Shown one piece after another: positions 33,188-44,759 of a stretch of DNA of 64,000 nucleotides (position 1 is the stretch's first letter; every line of letters begins with the position of its first letter). The notes beneath the pieces were generated by a model. It saw only the letters and a program-made list of their open reading frames with translations. It was not told the origin of the DNA and ran no database searches. The stretch comes from Mytilinidion resinicola (taxonomy: Eukaryota; Ascomycota; Dothideomycetes; Mytilinidiales; Mytilinidiaceae). Made by a program: the position numbers and the translations under genes. The stretch spans positions 290,804 to 354,803 of the forward strand of contig NW_022985463.1 in the NCBI RefSeq assembly GCF_010093595.1, in the 5' to 3' direction.

Positions 33188-34347
33188 CATACCTTTCAAC
33201 GGGTGGGATTATATGCCATCTAACTAATCAGTCGGGTGCTGAAGTGGAAAAGTACAGGCCCAGTCCGTATAGAAGATTCAAAAGTCCGAGACAGGGCAGT
33301 CGGCTGAACTATGTAGCGCGGATTCGTCTTAACGGAGATGAGTTGAATATGGTGCTCGAGTGTTAGACAATTATAAACCGAGTTTCCAGAAAGTAGCTTG
33401 TACATGTTGAGGCATAGATTCTTACACTTGGCTTTCAGAAAGTTGCGTTTGAGATAAGAAACGCAAGGATGCCGTTCTTGGAATGCAAGCTCGTCCTAGG
33501 TGCTGTACTTAACGTGTACACGGCAAGCTTCTGCACGGGATCCTGGACTATCAATACAATCAGCTGCGGTACCATTGGGATGCCAGTATTATGGGTTGGA
33601 CTAGCCGTCCCTGTTCATCTCCTCGCCATTCAAAGCCTTGGATTGAGCACAAGAACAACATAGGATGCGTCATAGAAGAAAAGAAGCTGGAGAAGCTCAC
33701 TCTATGAATGGGATAAGTATGAAGCCGCCCCCTGTATCGCCCACGAGGAACTTGTTCTCAGTAAGAGGCTTGAGACGTATTCGTTTGTTGCTGTATCTTG
33801 GTGTACATTACATCTATCGTTGCTGTTACGCATGTCCTTCTATAGTACCATTGCTATCAGCTCTTTACAGTTCCTCGGTAAAGCTCTATCCCTTGCGAGC
33901 ATGTGTAGAGATATCTTGCTAACGCGTTAAAGGGTACGTCGACAGTATCCAAATCATTGCCAGATTTATGGCTTCCACGATCATCTGCCGGGCAGTGCTC
34001 ATGTTTGAGTGAGTTGGAATGCGGAATGCCTAGGAAGAACCAAGAAGAAGCGGGCAGCTTTTGCTAGGAGAGCTGTCCCACAGCGACTAAAGTATCTTAG
34101 CCGTTGAAGTAAACGTAAGGAGCGCCGTAGAAGTAACGAAACGGGATTCCATATGAGTAGGGGAATACATGACAACATATTTATGGAATAGCACGAAGAA
34201 AGGGGTGAATGAGGTAGAGGCGACCCCTGTTACGCGCTAGATCCAATTAGGGAGTGTGTTTACATCTTTCTCGCCTAGCGACCGAAGCCGAACCATGCAA
34301 CTCCAACCTCACACCAACATCCTCATCGAGCCTCTCCGCCAGCAATA
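33188..34347. other. intergenic region
   Basis: Lies upstream of the haspin gene. A frame at 33469-33663 is short and without domain. No repeat stands out, and I see no TATA box close to the haspin start. Confidence 0.45.
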
Positions 34348-36306
34348 ATGCCTCGCAAGCAGGTCTACGGCAAGCGCGCCCCGGCCACGTCACTTTTTTC
34401 GAATATTCTTGATTCCTCAAGCCCAGAGCAATTGGATGCGAAGCCACCACGTCGGAGGATGCCAGGAGAGAAGAAACCTACGAAGAAGACAGAACTTAGG
34501 TCGAAAGGTCTTGAGAATGAGAGGATACAAGAAGCTGGGGCTGCCAAGCAAGAGGCGGACAAGACAAAAAGATACGAGGATGCTGGGCTGGGTGATATTG
34601 AGAACCAGATGGAGAGCTTGAAGATCGAGACTGCAGATACGGACGCGCGAACGAGAGAAATATCGAAAGAGAAGAAGGCTAGGAAAGCTCTAAGGACAAA
34701 AGATTCGAATTCGAACCCTGTGGCTACAGAAGGAATTAAGCAGAAACGACGTATAAAACCTACATTGATCAAACCCGTGGATACGGACGCAGAAGCCCAT
34801 ACAGAAACTGTCCCGGCAGAGAAGACCCCAGAAGTGCTGGTCAAATTGGCGATACGCCCAAAGTCGTCCCATGAACAGCATTCCGTCCAAAGCCAGCCTC
34901 AGCCCCGACCCGTAGAATCTGTAGACAACTTCACACATATCCGACCTCTCCTAGACCTCTGCAGCGACTCCACTGCCCGACAAACTCCAACATCATTCTC
35001 GTCCTGGTCCTCAAAGCTGGAACCTCACTTTGCCGTCTCTAAAATCGCAGAAGCATCTTACGGCGAAGTCTACCGACTCTCCCTCAAAGCCTCGATCCCC
35101 GGCTTCACAAAAGCAGACGAGTCAGTACTCAAAATCATGGCGCTGAAACCGCCGCCGGAACACTGTCCCACAGCCTCCGAAGACGGTACAATGTCTAAAG
35201 CAGATCTTTCCCGCCAGAACAAGATAGACTGGATGTCATCGCCCGCCTCTGTCCTCTCAGAAGTCCAGCTTCTCCAACTCATGACACCCATCCCTGGCTT
35301 CACCAACTTCCGCGAGCTGCGGATATTACAAGGCCGCCCAGCACCCGCTTTCGTCACGGCGTGGAAGGCATGGAACAAGAGCAAGATCAAGGGCGAGAAG
35401 AGCGTCTTCCCAGACCCGAGCCGCAAAGCCAACTATGACGAAAATCAGCTATGGGCTGTCGTCGAAATGCAGGACGCTGGATGCGATCTCGAGAACATCG
35501 TACTACGAGACGTATGGAGCGTGTGGGACGTATTCTGGGGCGTAGCGCTCGCAATCGGCAAGGGCGAAAAAGGCGTCCGCTTTGAGCACCGCGATCTTCA
35601 TCTCGGAAACATATGTATCCGCTCGTGTCGACCGCCATTAGAAGACGCCGAAAACACAGATCCGACGTCCGTTCTCACAGCCCCAAGGATCCACAATACA
35701 CACCGTAAACTCGGCTTCACGGGTCTCGAAACTACGATTATCGACTACACCCTCTCCCGCGCTGACACTGCTGACTCCCCGTCTCCGACTGCACAGGATG
35801 TAGCTTTCCTGGACCTCGAGGCTGATCCCGCTATTTTCGGCGCCGACGCGACGTATGAGTACCAGTACGAGATATACCGCCAAATGCGCTCTGCGATCTA
35901 CTACGGCCGCCCGCTCGCTTTCACCTCTCCGGACCCTTACACCCTACCTGCCCACCTGCTCGAGAAAACCACATGGCGAGATTTCCATCCCCTCACGAAT
36001 CTCATTTGGCTCCATTTTTTGCTGCATAAGCTGCTCGAGAACGTCGTATGGCCATCTAGTGATCCGGAGCTTGAGACCACGCTAGCAAGAGTAGATGGGA
36101 AGCTCAAGAGGGCGGAGCGGAGGGCGCGGAAGATCGAGAGGGCTTTGGTGGCACTGAGGGACATGTTAGATCCGGAAGTGCTAGGGGATCAAGTGGATGA
36201 GATGGGGGTAGCGAGTGTTGGGGAATTAGTGGCGGTTGCGTTGGTGGAGGGGTGGTTGGGGGAGGAGGATGTGGTTGGAATTGCTGGAGAAGGGCCGTGG
36301 AAATGA
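34348..36306 (+). CDS. haspin-type serine/threonine protein kinase
   Basis: One exon, 652 residues. The start is set by the motif KQVYGKR near the N-terminus, common in fungal haspins. Residues 1-200 are charged and disordered. The kinase domain runs from about residue 228 to the end: glycine loop EASYGEVYRL, Lys262 in SVLKIMAL, alpha-C Glu305, catalytic loop EHRDLHLGN with Asp416 and Asn421, and the haspin-specific DYT (Asp466-Tyr-Thr) in place of DFG, followed by LSR. The C-terminal half is alpha-helical and Leu-rich. Haspin phosphorylates histone H3 on Thr3 at mitotic chromosomes, helping place the chromosomal passenger complex. All catalytic residues are present. A histone H4 gene lies 2.7 kb downstream, but this is probably chance. 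Confidence 0.93.
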   Translation: MPRKQVYGKRAPATSLFSNILDSSSPEQLDAKPPRRRMPGEKKPTKKTELRSKGLENERIQEAGAAKQEADKTKRYEDAGLGDIENQMESLKIETADTDARTREISKEKKARKALRTKDSNSNPVATEGIKQKRRIKPTLIKPVDTDAEAHTETVPAEKTPEVLVKLAIRPKSSHEQHSVQSQPQPRPVESVDNFTHIRPLLDLCSDSTARQTPTSFSSWSSKLEPHFAVSKIAEASYGEVYRLSLKASIPGFTKADESVLKIMALKPPPEHCPTASEDGTMSKADLSRQNKIDWMSSPASVLSEVQLLQLMTPIPGFTNFRELRILQGRPAPAFVTAWKAWNKSKIKGEKSVFPDPSRKANYDENQLWAVVEMQDAGCDLENIVLRDVWSVWDVFWGVALAIGKGEKGVRFEHRDLHLGNICIRSCRPPLEDAENTDPTSVLTAPRIHNTHRKLGFTGLETTIIDYTLSRADTADSPSPTAQDVAFLDLEADPAIFGADATYEYQYEIYRQMRSAIYYGRPLAFTSPDPYTLPAHLLEKTTWRDFHPLTNLIWLHFLLHKLLENVVWPSSDPELETTLARVDGKLKRAERRARKIERALVALRDMLDPEVLGDQVDEMGVASVGELVAVALVEGWLGEEDVVGIAGEGPWK

Positions 36307-37399
36307 TGAAGACCCCAATAATGCTACAATTATTGGAGTTCGAGTGTGTTGAATAGATGAGTTGCTGCATTGGTTGGCGTTAGAGTCTTAGATGCTTGCA
36401 TGGCGAGGGGTATTCAAGTCGGGTGCGTCTCCGTGATGGGAGGCTTGGATTAAAATCTGAAATGCATGGCAGCATCTGGTATTATCCCAGAGAAGTTGCA
36501 AAGTTTTACACTCACCTTCTCTTAGTCATCACTGCTGTCTCTTGTTGCTATAAAAACCCACCGCCTTCCCTTTACAGCTTCTTCTTTGCTGTCCTACTGG
36601 GTTTCAAATCAAAGACTTGGGACTCTGAGATCCCCATAGGTGTCCAGAACTTCTCGAGTTTCAAAGTGCTTGCATTTCATGGACTACTCAGATGAATGAT
36701 GCCCACCACCTTCGCCCCTCCTTTTCTATGTCCATCTTCCTTTTCTGATCTAGCCCATACTCACCCCTCGATGACGTAGATTATCACCGATTGACCCCGA
36801 AGATGCCTCATCTCCGACGGTCCCAACTCGCAATCATCAGATGGCAAGAATGAAAGAATTTGATCCAACCACGTGCAGAGCCATGGATGTTGGTCGACAT
36901 GAATATTGATATCCTGCCTCGATGCTGCCGACTCCTTCAGTTCTTGATAAAAGATTTGGAGGAGTTGGGGTTCTTGTACGTGAGGAAAGGTGAGGAAGGG
37001 GGAGGTCACGTCAGTGTCATGTGTCGAGATTTCTTGACGCCCGGAGGTCAACAAGATAGGAGGCGGTGAGATACCATTGAAGGTGACTTACAATGGGGCT
37101 CCTTTTCCTCCGATCTGTCTTTCGATCTACTCCTCTTCGCCGCTTTTCCAAGCAAGAAGGTGAACAGTCATCTTCTTCGTTGCCATGTCTACAAGAAACG
37201 ACGACAGCTGAGGGACAGCTTTTACGTCCGAAGAGTTGCAAACAAAATACCAGCGGACATACTTGCTCTGTCCTTCATCTTCGTTCTTGCAAGATGAAGG
37301 TCTTTGCATCCCTAGAAGAATGCATTACTCCATCATCCAATTTCACACTTCTGACAGCCACCCCGAGCCCTTGCATCCAATTAGCATCATCCCCTTTCG

Positions 37400-38110
37400 T
37401 TATCCATCATCACATTTTCGCTGAACCCCCTCCAGCCTTCCAGACCCTCCACCACCATTGTTTGCTTTGTTGTTGATATGATTCCCCTGCCTCCACCACC
37501 ATCAAGTGTCTCAATGCGTAGGCTGATCTCCTCCCCCACTTCCGCTTCTCCATCGGGGCTGTTTACCAGCGATTTGATCCCTCCTTCCTCCACCATCGCT
37601 TTCTTCGCTTTCCATTTTCGACCCTCCAACCATATTATTTTAGTGTTTGGCGTTCTGGCACATAGCAACGTGCGGTCTCCGGTCTTGATCCTCCAGCCAT
37701 GGATTGATGTTGATGCAGTTTTTTACACTCCAGCACCACTCGAGGGCACTCCATCGCTCGCTGGATGGTCTCGTTTTCGATCCTCCAACCATCAATGGAT
37801 CTTGCAGCGGTTTTTGCACACGAAAACCAAATCCACTCCCATAGCCAAGAGACTTCTTGGTTTCGATCCTGCCACCATGGGTGGTAGTAGATGCATATTT
37901 TAGAGAAACACCACTCCACTCCATACCTCTATCGTCTTTCCAGTTTGGATCTTCCACTCATCGTAAAGTTGAAGTGCGCATTTGCCACCAACACCAGCCC
38001 ACTCCATCATACCCAGTCTTGTCCCGTGTTGATCCCCCACGACATAGATCAGAGCGCCAGTCGCTTTTGATCCACCCCATGGCTCTCGGGATTCCCACAG
38101 TTTTGATCCC
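37400..38110 (+). repeat. degenerate interspersed motif (T)TTGATCC(T)CC with ACCA(C/T)C
   Basis: Examples are seen at about 37577 (TTTGATCCCTCC), 37684 (CTTGATCCTCC), 37774 (TTCGATCCTCC), 37861 (TTCGATCCTGCC), 38033 (TTGATCCCCC), 38068 (TTTGATCCACC) and 38103 (TTTGATCCCCC). Spacing is irregular, roughly 30-170 bases, so it is not a tandem satellite. Related copies recur near 50620 and 50718. Confidence 0.5.
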
Positions 38111-38790
38111 CCTCCCCACCACCTTCGCTCCTCTGATGAGTTTCGAGGACGAGGTTGGGGATGGGCTGAGGGGGTTTTATACTCGAGCAGCTGGGAGAAG
38201 TTTGGGTGTCACGTGGTGGGGGGTGACGTGGACGTGGCGCGTGATTCTGGAAAGGGGAGGACGGAGGGCGGTGAGTGATAGCGGAGTGTATAGGAGCGGT
38301 TGGGTAGGCATGGGGCTAGTAGTTCAAATTAAGAGAATGCTGCGATATGGAGCTGAGGAAACGGAGATGCGGATGGGTATAGGTAGGAAGAATTGCAATG
38401 CTGTAGTGAAAGTAGAAGCGTAACCAAGAAATGCGTAGTAACTAACTATCAAGTATAACGCAAACCCTCAACATGAAAACAGTACCAATAACAACCAGTC
38501 ACACTCACACAACCTAGATCTAGAGCGCGGTCAACACATCACCGTCACATCCAATTAACATAGAGCGCATTAGAATATACAACCGTCACAAGCTGCATGT
38601 ATGTGTATTCGCAGTATTGTATCGATCGGCTGGTACCTGATTCCAGACAAACCACCCCTCATCCCCTTCACGTCGTGAAATCATTCCCAATCCGATCCAG
38701 TCCATAGCGACAACCCCGAGTTGTCAAAAGCAAAGTAGACCACCAACGCCACTATTCCATAACCGGGTGTCGAGAGACCGTGAACCCCCG

Positions 38791-38817
38791 AAGCAGAGCA
38801 GAGCAGAGCAGAGCAGA
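38791..38817. repeat. pentanucleotide microsatellite (AGCAG)n
   Basis: A run of five near-perfect AGCAG units lies between the histone H4 gene and the tract to its left. No function is evident. Confidence 0.85.
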
Positions 38818-38955
38818 AGAATAAGAACCACCTCCATCGCCCACCCGATCTTATCAAATTGGGCGAGAGTAAGGCCAACCCATATCCGTGCTGTCATAGA
38901 GAAGGGTGGATAGGACGATGAAAGGTAGAGTGTATCGCAGTAGTTGTCAACGCGT

Positions 38956-39522
<567 letters not shown>

Positions 39523-41666
39523 GTTGGATAGGTGTTGGGGGTGGAGTTAGTTGATGAGGCTGATGATAGACACACGCGTCGGGACGTGTGGTGATGGATT
39601 TGGCGGGTGGCGGTTGGTGGATGGTGGTGAGACTGGGAAGAGAAGAAGAAAGAGGTGCAGCGAGTGCGGGCGCGCGACTTTAAGTAGGCGGCCGAGCGCG
39701 GGCGGTGATCCAGGCAGGCAGCGTCGCTGTGCGGTGGCGCTAGGCTGGTTGGGGCAGGGGCGGGCGGAACATGAATTGAATTGCCCCCCCTCGCGCACCC
39801 GAAACAACAGCGTCTTACGAGCTGCTGCTTTCCAGCGCTTTGAAAGTAGCCTTGGCGCCCTCTTTCTCATGCGCATTCTGAGCATTTCTGCGCTAGCGGC
39901 CGAAGCGGTGCGTTAGCCGAGGCGACCCTGTCGGAACATCAACATCGCCAGCGGCATCAGTGCGACGACGCGACTAGAAAAGGGCAGCTGCGGTCGGATA
40001 CGCGAGAAAATACTATGGGATCGCGCATAGAGCTGGCGAAGTCACAGCCTATGGCTTGGAATTGCTCGCCAAACGAGCTTCATCAATCTGCAGCCTTCGA
40101 AGGGTCCAGCAGCGTCCTCAGCTTCCCAAAAAGCCCTCCAGCTCTGTCATCTCAAGCAATGAAAGGATTCGCATAGGTAAAGAGGGTAGCTCGTAGAATG
40201 TACTATCTAGAGCGCAAGGACAATCAAACTAGCGAACACGTTCTATCCAGCACGTTCTTTGTCTGCTCTCCCAGTCTCCCAGACCCCCCAATCTCTCACC
40301 CTCTACCCTCCTTCTCCCACCCAAACCCCCTCGCCACCCCTCACAGCACCTGTGACTCACTCCTTCGAGCCCCTCACTGCGAGAAGCAGAGCTAGCCAGG
40401 CTACAGTGTAGGCCTCGCGCGGCGGCTACGGCATCCCAGTCCGAACCTACCAACCTTCATACGCACTTGGCCTCTTCTGGTGCTGGATACCCCTTCTCAC
40501 CTCCCCCCTAACTTCGTTCGTGCTGGTGCCCCGCATGTCCTTCACACGCTCTTCCTTAGGGTGTCTCAGAGGATAACAAAATGTCGCATATCGCTCAAGA
40601 TAGGACTGTCCAGCGTCATAGAGCTAGCTTTCAGTGCCCCTCCCAATCTTACCCCTCTTACGCGCTCACACCATGGGGAGTTCGCAAACTGTCTAAAGTT
40701 GTCGTGCACGAGCCTAAGCTGTGATACAGTAGCTCTGCAAAGTATACTGCCGCTACCAGGCCGCCCCTCAATGTCTCCTGAAAGATGAAATGCTTGAGGA
40801 TAGATATCGTACAAAATGTCGGGGTACACCGAAGCTATTCTGATGGGTTGCGAAGATGTGGCCGAAGGAAATACTCACGCCTAGCTGGGGAGGTAGACAA
40901 TTATCGCTGGTGGTCTCTTTGAGAGTTTGTAGAGATGGCTCCATGCTGGTTGATAGGCCGCGTCGAGAGTGGATTAGCGCATGCTAAGTATGAGCTTCCA
41001 TACTGGTAATCAAGAATAACCCCCCTGTAGAATGGTGTAGTGTATCCCAGACAACTTGCAGCATACTATGTCCCGGTCGAGATGATGGTCCAAGACCCTA
41101 CTCACATCCCGCAATTCTACCTAGGCGTCAGGTCGGGACACGCACACATCCAAAACATGAGTGACACCCAAAAATCGCGCAATTCAGAAGCCCGAGGGGT
41201 CAAAATTGATATTTATCAAACTCGAAATCGAATGTCAACCTCCCCAGTCCTCCCTACCCATAACGACCCATAGAAATCAAGAAGAAAACCCAAAGAATAA
41301 GAGGAAAAAAAACCCAAAAGAAAACCCCATCTTACGCGCTCCACCAATGCTAGTCGTAAAAGTCATGTCATGACACGCCTCCCTCGCGCTGGCTTGCAGA
41401 GGAAGTGCCAAGCCTCACTCGCACGCTCCTTCATTCGTTCATGTTCGTCTTTCGCAAGAAGCAATGCAGCCATGTAGGCGCAAGGTCGAGTCGTCAGTCG
41501 TGAATATCGTCACTATGTGTCCGTGGTATCGTCTTCAAGCTTTCTGTTGCTGGCTCTGGAAGGGGTATACGCTAGCTGCACGGATGCAGCCGGGAATGCA
41601 AGGGAGAAGCAGCTGTTTGCGTGATCCAGGAACTCACCCCTCGATAGGGAGACGTCCTCTGCTCAA
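39523..41666. other. intergenic region
   Basis: The H4 promoter lies at the left. GC-rich DNA around 39650-39900 gives long but empty frames on both strands. From 40200 to 41660 nothing coding is supported. There is a purine-rich A tract at 41275-41325. Confidence 0.5.
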
Positions 41667-43494
41667 TCAATATCGTCTCCGGCTGCTGTCATAGGTGACC
41701 TCTCGCTCGTAGAAGCGCTCATCGTACTTTGGTGGCCGACGGTCGCGGATCTCCTCACGCTCGAAGTCGATCGCCCGGAAGCGAGACTGACGCTTGCGTC
41801 GAATGTCGTCCGACAGTTCGACTAGTTGGAGAACGTCCTCCTGTGAATTTAATTAGCGATTATACATAGTCGGCTGTAGATGGCGTTACTTACGTAACGC
41901 AGGTATTCCATAACGTAGAAGAAGAATTCCGTCTCCTCGTAATCGAAACCCATGCTCTCAATAGCCTCCTTGATCACAAGATCCTTCGTAATCTCGGTCC
42001 ACATGTCCTTCGTCTTTGGTTTGGACTTTTCTGGGACACCAAATCCTGAAGATATTTCTTCATCCTGCGCAATGAACTTGGAGCGACGCACGCCGTTATA
42101 TGCCTGCCAGGTCACCTCCTGGGCACCACCGCCCTGGCCCTCCATGCGAACGCGGTTGGTTCCTGGAGGAACGTCGACAATCGCCCAGTCCTTGGTCGCA
42201 CCGTTGTACGCCTCGCCTATGTATGCACGCTCGGCCATCTTACGGTTATAGAAGTCAGCCTCCTCTTCGAGATCGTCATTTTGGGTAGTGAAGCGACGTC
42301 TTGGGGCGCTGTACGACCGGCGGCGGCTGGTGCGGTCAATTTCCCAGTCGTCTTCTTTGCGTTCAATTGTCTCGCGTTCGTAGAGGATTTCTTTTCTACC
42401 TTCACCACCACTTCGACCCCTACGAGTGGTTAGACGGTTCACTGTGCGCGGTATATGGAGGTACTTACTCTCTTCTACGAATGGAAATCTCAAGAGATTC
42501 ATCGCGAGGAGGAGATGGGGGAGGTGGGGGCGTTGGCGATCGGGCTCGCTCTATACCTGCAGTAAGTTAGTCCTTCACTGTTCTAGAAAACTCAACACAT
42601 ACCACGGAACTTACCATGATCAATATGACGGTGATGCGTGATGACCTCCTGGATGATGGGTGGTCGGATGATTGGTTCTGGTTCTGGAGGCGGGGGCGGT
42701 GGTGGGGGAGGGGTCGGTGAGCGCTGTTCCATTCGTCTGATGATGATTTCTTCCTTGACTTCGTCACGCGGAGGAGGCGGAGGCTCGCGACGACGGACGA
42801 CAAACTCTTCGCGTTCTCTGGCAACCAGCTCGCCTCGTTCTCTCGGAGGCGGCAGGCTTCTCTCGCGGTTGCGGATGACGAGGGAATCTCTCTCGACCTC
42901 GCGGTCCCTCCCACCGCGGCTCTCTTCTCGTCGGAAGCTAATTTCATCTCGCTCGAAATCCCGTGGTGGGGGCGGTCTCTCGCGCTGGTTGCGAGAGATG
43001 GTGATGTCTTCTCGTTCAATCTCGCGCTCGGGTGGAGGTCGGCCTCCACGACGGAAGGTGATATCCTCCCGTTCAACTTCGCGAACCTCTCTGGGTCTGG
43101 GACGGGAGCTGTCGCGATGCTTGATGGTGATGTCGGTCTCTTCGACCTCACGAGGACGAGGTCGCTCACGCTCTTCACGGCGGATGGTGACGTCGTCTCG
43201 CTCGATCTCTCTGGAGGGTGGCCCTCGGCCGCCTCGGATCACGAGGGTGTCTTCCTCGACCTCGCGGCGTCGTGGAGGACCCCTCACTTCTTCGGTGTGC
43301 CGATCGCGCACGACGAGAGGGCCAGCGGAGGTTCTTCCATAGTCCTCACGCAGGAAATCCGGAGCGCTGCGGCGCGGGTTGCCGCGCTGCACGTCGATAT
43401 CGATGTCGTCGTAACTTGCTACGCTGCGGCCGCCATTGCCGTAACGCTGGCGCTCCTCGTAGAGTTCGGCGGTGGGATAGCGTCGGGCAGACAT
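41667..43494 (-). CDS. DUF8035-type protein with charged repeats
   Basis: Four reverse exons: 43494-42615, 42556-42469, 42419-41894 and 41840-41667, giving 555 residues. Residues 1-280 are highly charged and repetitive: units like REVEREDITFRR, REIEREDITISR and REVEETDITIKH, spaced by Arg/Pro runs, recur about eight times. A poly-Pro stretch (PTPPPPPPPPP) follows. The C-terminal part is a globular domain containing KDWAIVDVPPGTNRVRM, QEVTWQAYNGVRRSKF and DYEETEFFFYVMEYLRY, which I recognise as the DUF8035 block of ascomycete proteins. The function is unknown; the composition suggests a scaffold or RNA/chromatin-linked protein. All three junctions keep frame. Confidence 0.85.
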
Positions 43495-44759
43495 TGCGGA
43501 CAGTCTTGGTGGTGAGCCGTGCGGGCCGAACAGAGATGGGACGGATGCGATGCAGCTCGAGATGAAGAAGGCAGCGGGCAGGTGGCGATGGACGAGGTTT
43601 TGAAGGACGGGAGAGCTCGTCGGGCCACTTCAGACTTGGGCGGCGGGTGATGAGGCTGGGGCGTTTACAGAGTGAGGAGAGCTGGCCTTGGTGATGGGAC
43701 TGTGGGACTGCCTTGGTATAGCGGGGCAAGTTTGGGTTGCCAAATGACGTCGCGCCATACTTTGCAGGCAGCCCAGAGAGACATTTCCTGCCCGTAACTG
43801 GGCTGCACAGCACCCATTCACCACACACAACCGGTCAGTCGCAAAAGCACGCATGGCGCCTGTCGCCGCCGAATCTGCAATTGTGTCGAGGGCGTGCAGA
43901 CAGCCGCAAGCCAGCGTGCACATCGCCAGCCCGCCGGGGCTTCGCGGAGGGCGAAGCTGCCAGCATCACCAATGGAGGCGCCGTGCCCGTGACCGGTCCT
44001 CCACCACGAATCCTGCATCGTGCGGCGCAGAGCAGCACAGTGCGCCGGAGGCACTTCGCCGCTTCGCAGGAGCAGGCGTTGGAGGTCTCGCGATCTGTCC
44101 AGATGGATCGTCCAGCCTTCCCGCACGCAGCAGACAGCGAGCCTCCTCCCGGGCCCATCCGTCCTATCCGTCGAGCTATTGCAGCCGATCGGCTGCTGTA
44201 CCACGGTCCTTCTTACGCATCGATTACGCCTGTTCGCTGGCGCTGTTCAGGGCCAGGCATCTTGGGGGTGGTGAAGAACTTGGCCATTATTCACCCGCCC
44301 ACACCCACATGCAAATCCCTGCAAAGGATGACGTTGCCCCGTCCTAATCACAAGCTGACACGCCACTAATACTGGGCTTGAGCGTGTGCTGAGAATTGAC
44401 GCTGTCTGAGGTCCCGAGAGCTTATTGCACTCTTGAAAACATTTCATCTAGAGCTTCCGGTGTATACAAAAACCAAAAAGCAATTATAGGCATGTATTTA
44501 CGCACGGGTGTTGAGATTTGTGGCCCAGAAAGCGCAGTCTCAGCGATTTTCGATGCGCGTGACGTTGACAGTCGTGTTGTCAGCATTACCTACTGCCCGT
44601 CGGCCTATCACAATATCATTCCAAGATGATAAGTGTAGTGTGGATCGAAAAGGATATAGCGGCACATGTGCAGCCAACAAACTATCCCACGTACTTAATA
44701 GATACCTAGGTGCGGTCGTCTGGAGAGACCCAACGCTAGAGGATTAGATGGAGAACACT
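43495..44759. other. intergenic region
   Basis: The divergent upstream region of the DUF8035 gene and the 3' end of the HET gene. GC-rich around 43800-44200, giving several long overlapping frames with no domain. I see no gene. Confidence 0.5.

Larger units (their letters stand above)
36307..38955. other. gene-poor region with degenerate GATCC/CCACC-rich tract
   Basis: The frames here overlap on both strands and start at non-ATG codons or lack content. From about 37400 to 38110 a loose unit recurs, of the form TTTTGATCCxCC or TTCGATCCTxC followed by an A/C-rich stretch with ACCATC or ACCACC. A similar tract occurs near 50480-50740. A pentanucleotide repeat lies at 38791-38817. The tract could be the remains of a transcribed non-coding element. 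Confidence 0.45.

Noticed and set aside
37857..38423. 188-residue forward frame
   Set aside because: Starts at GTG, has low-complexity content and lies in a motif-rich non-coding tract.
43737..44369. Several long overlapping frames on both strands
   Set aside because: They occur in every frame at once, as in GC-rich DNA, with no family motif.
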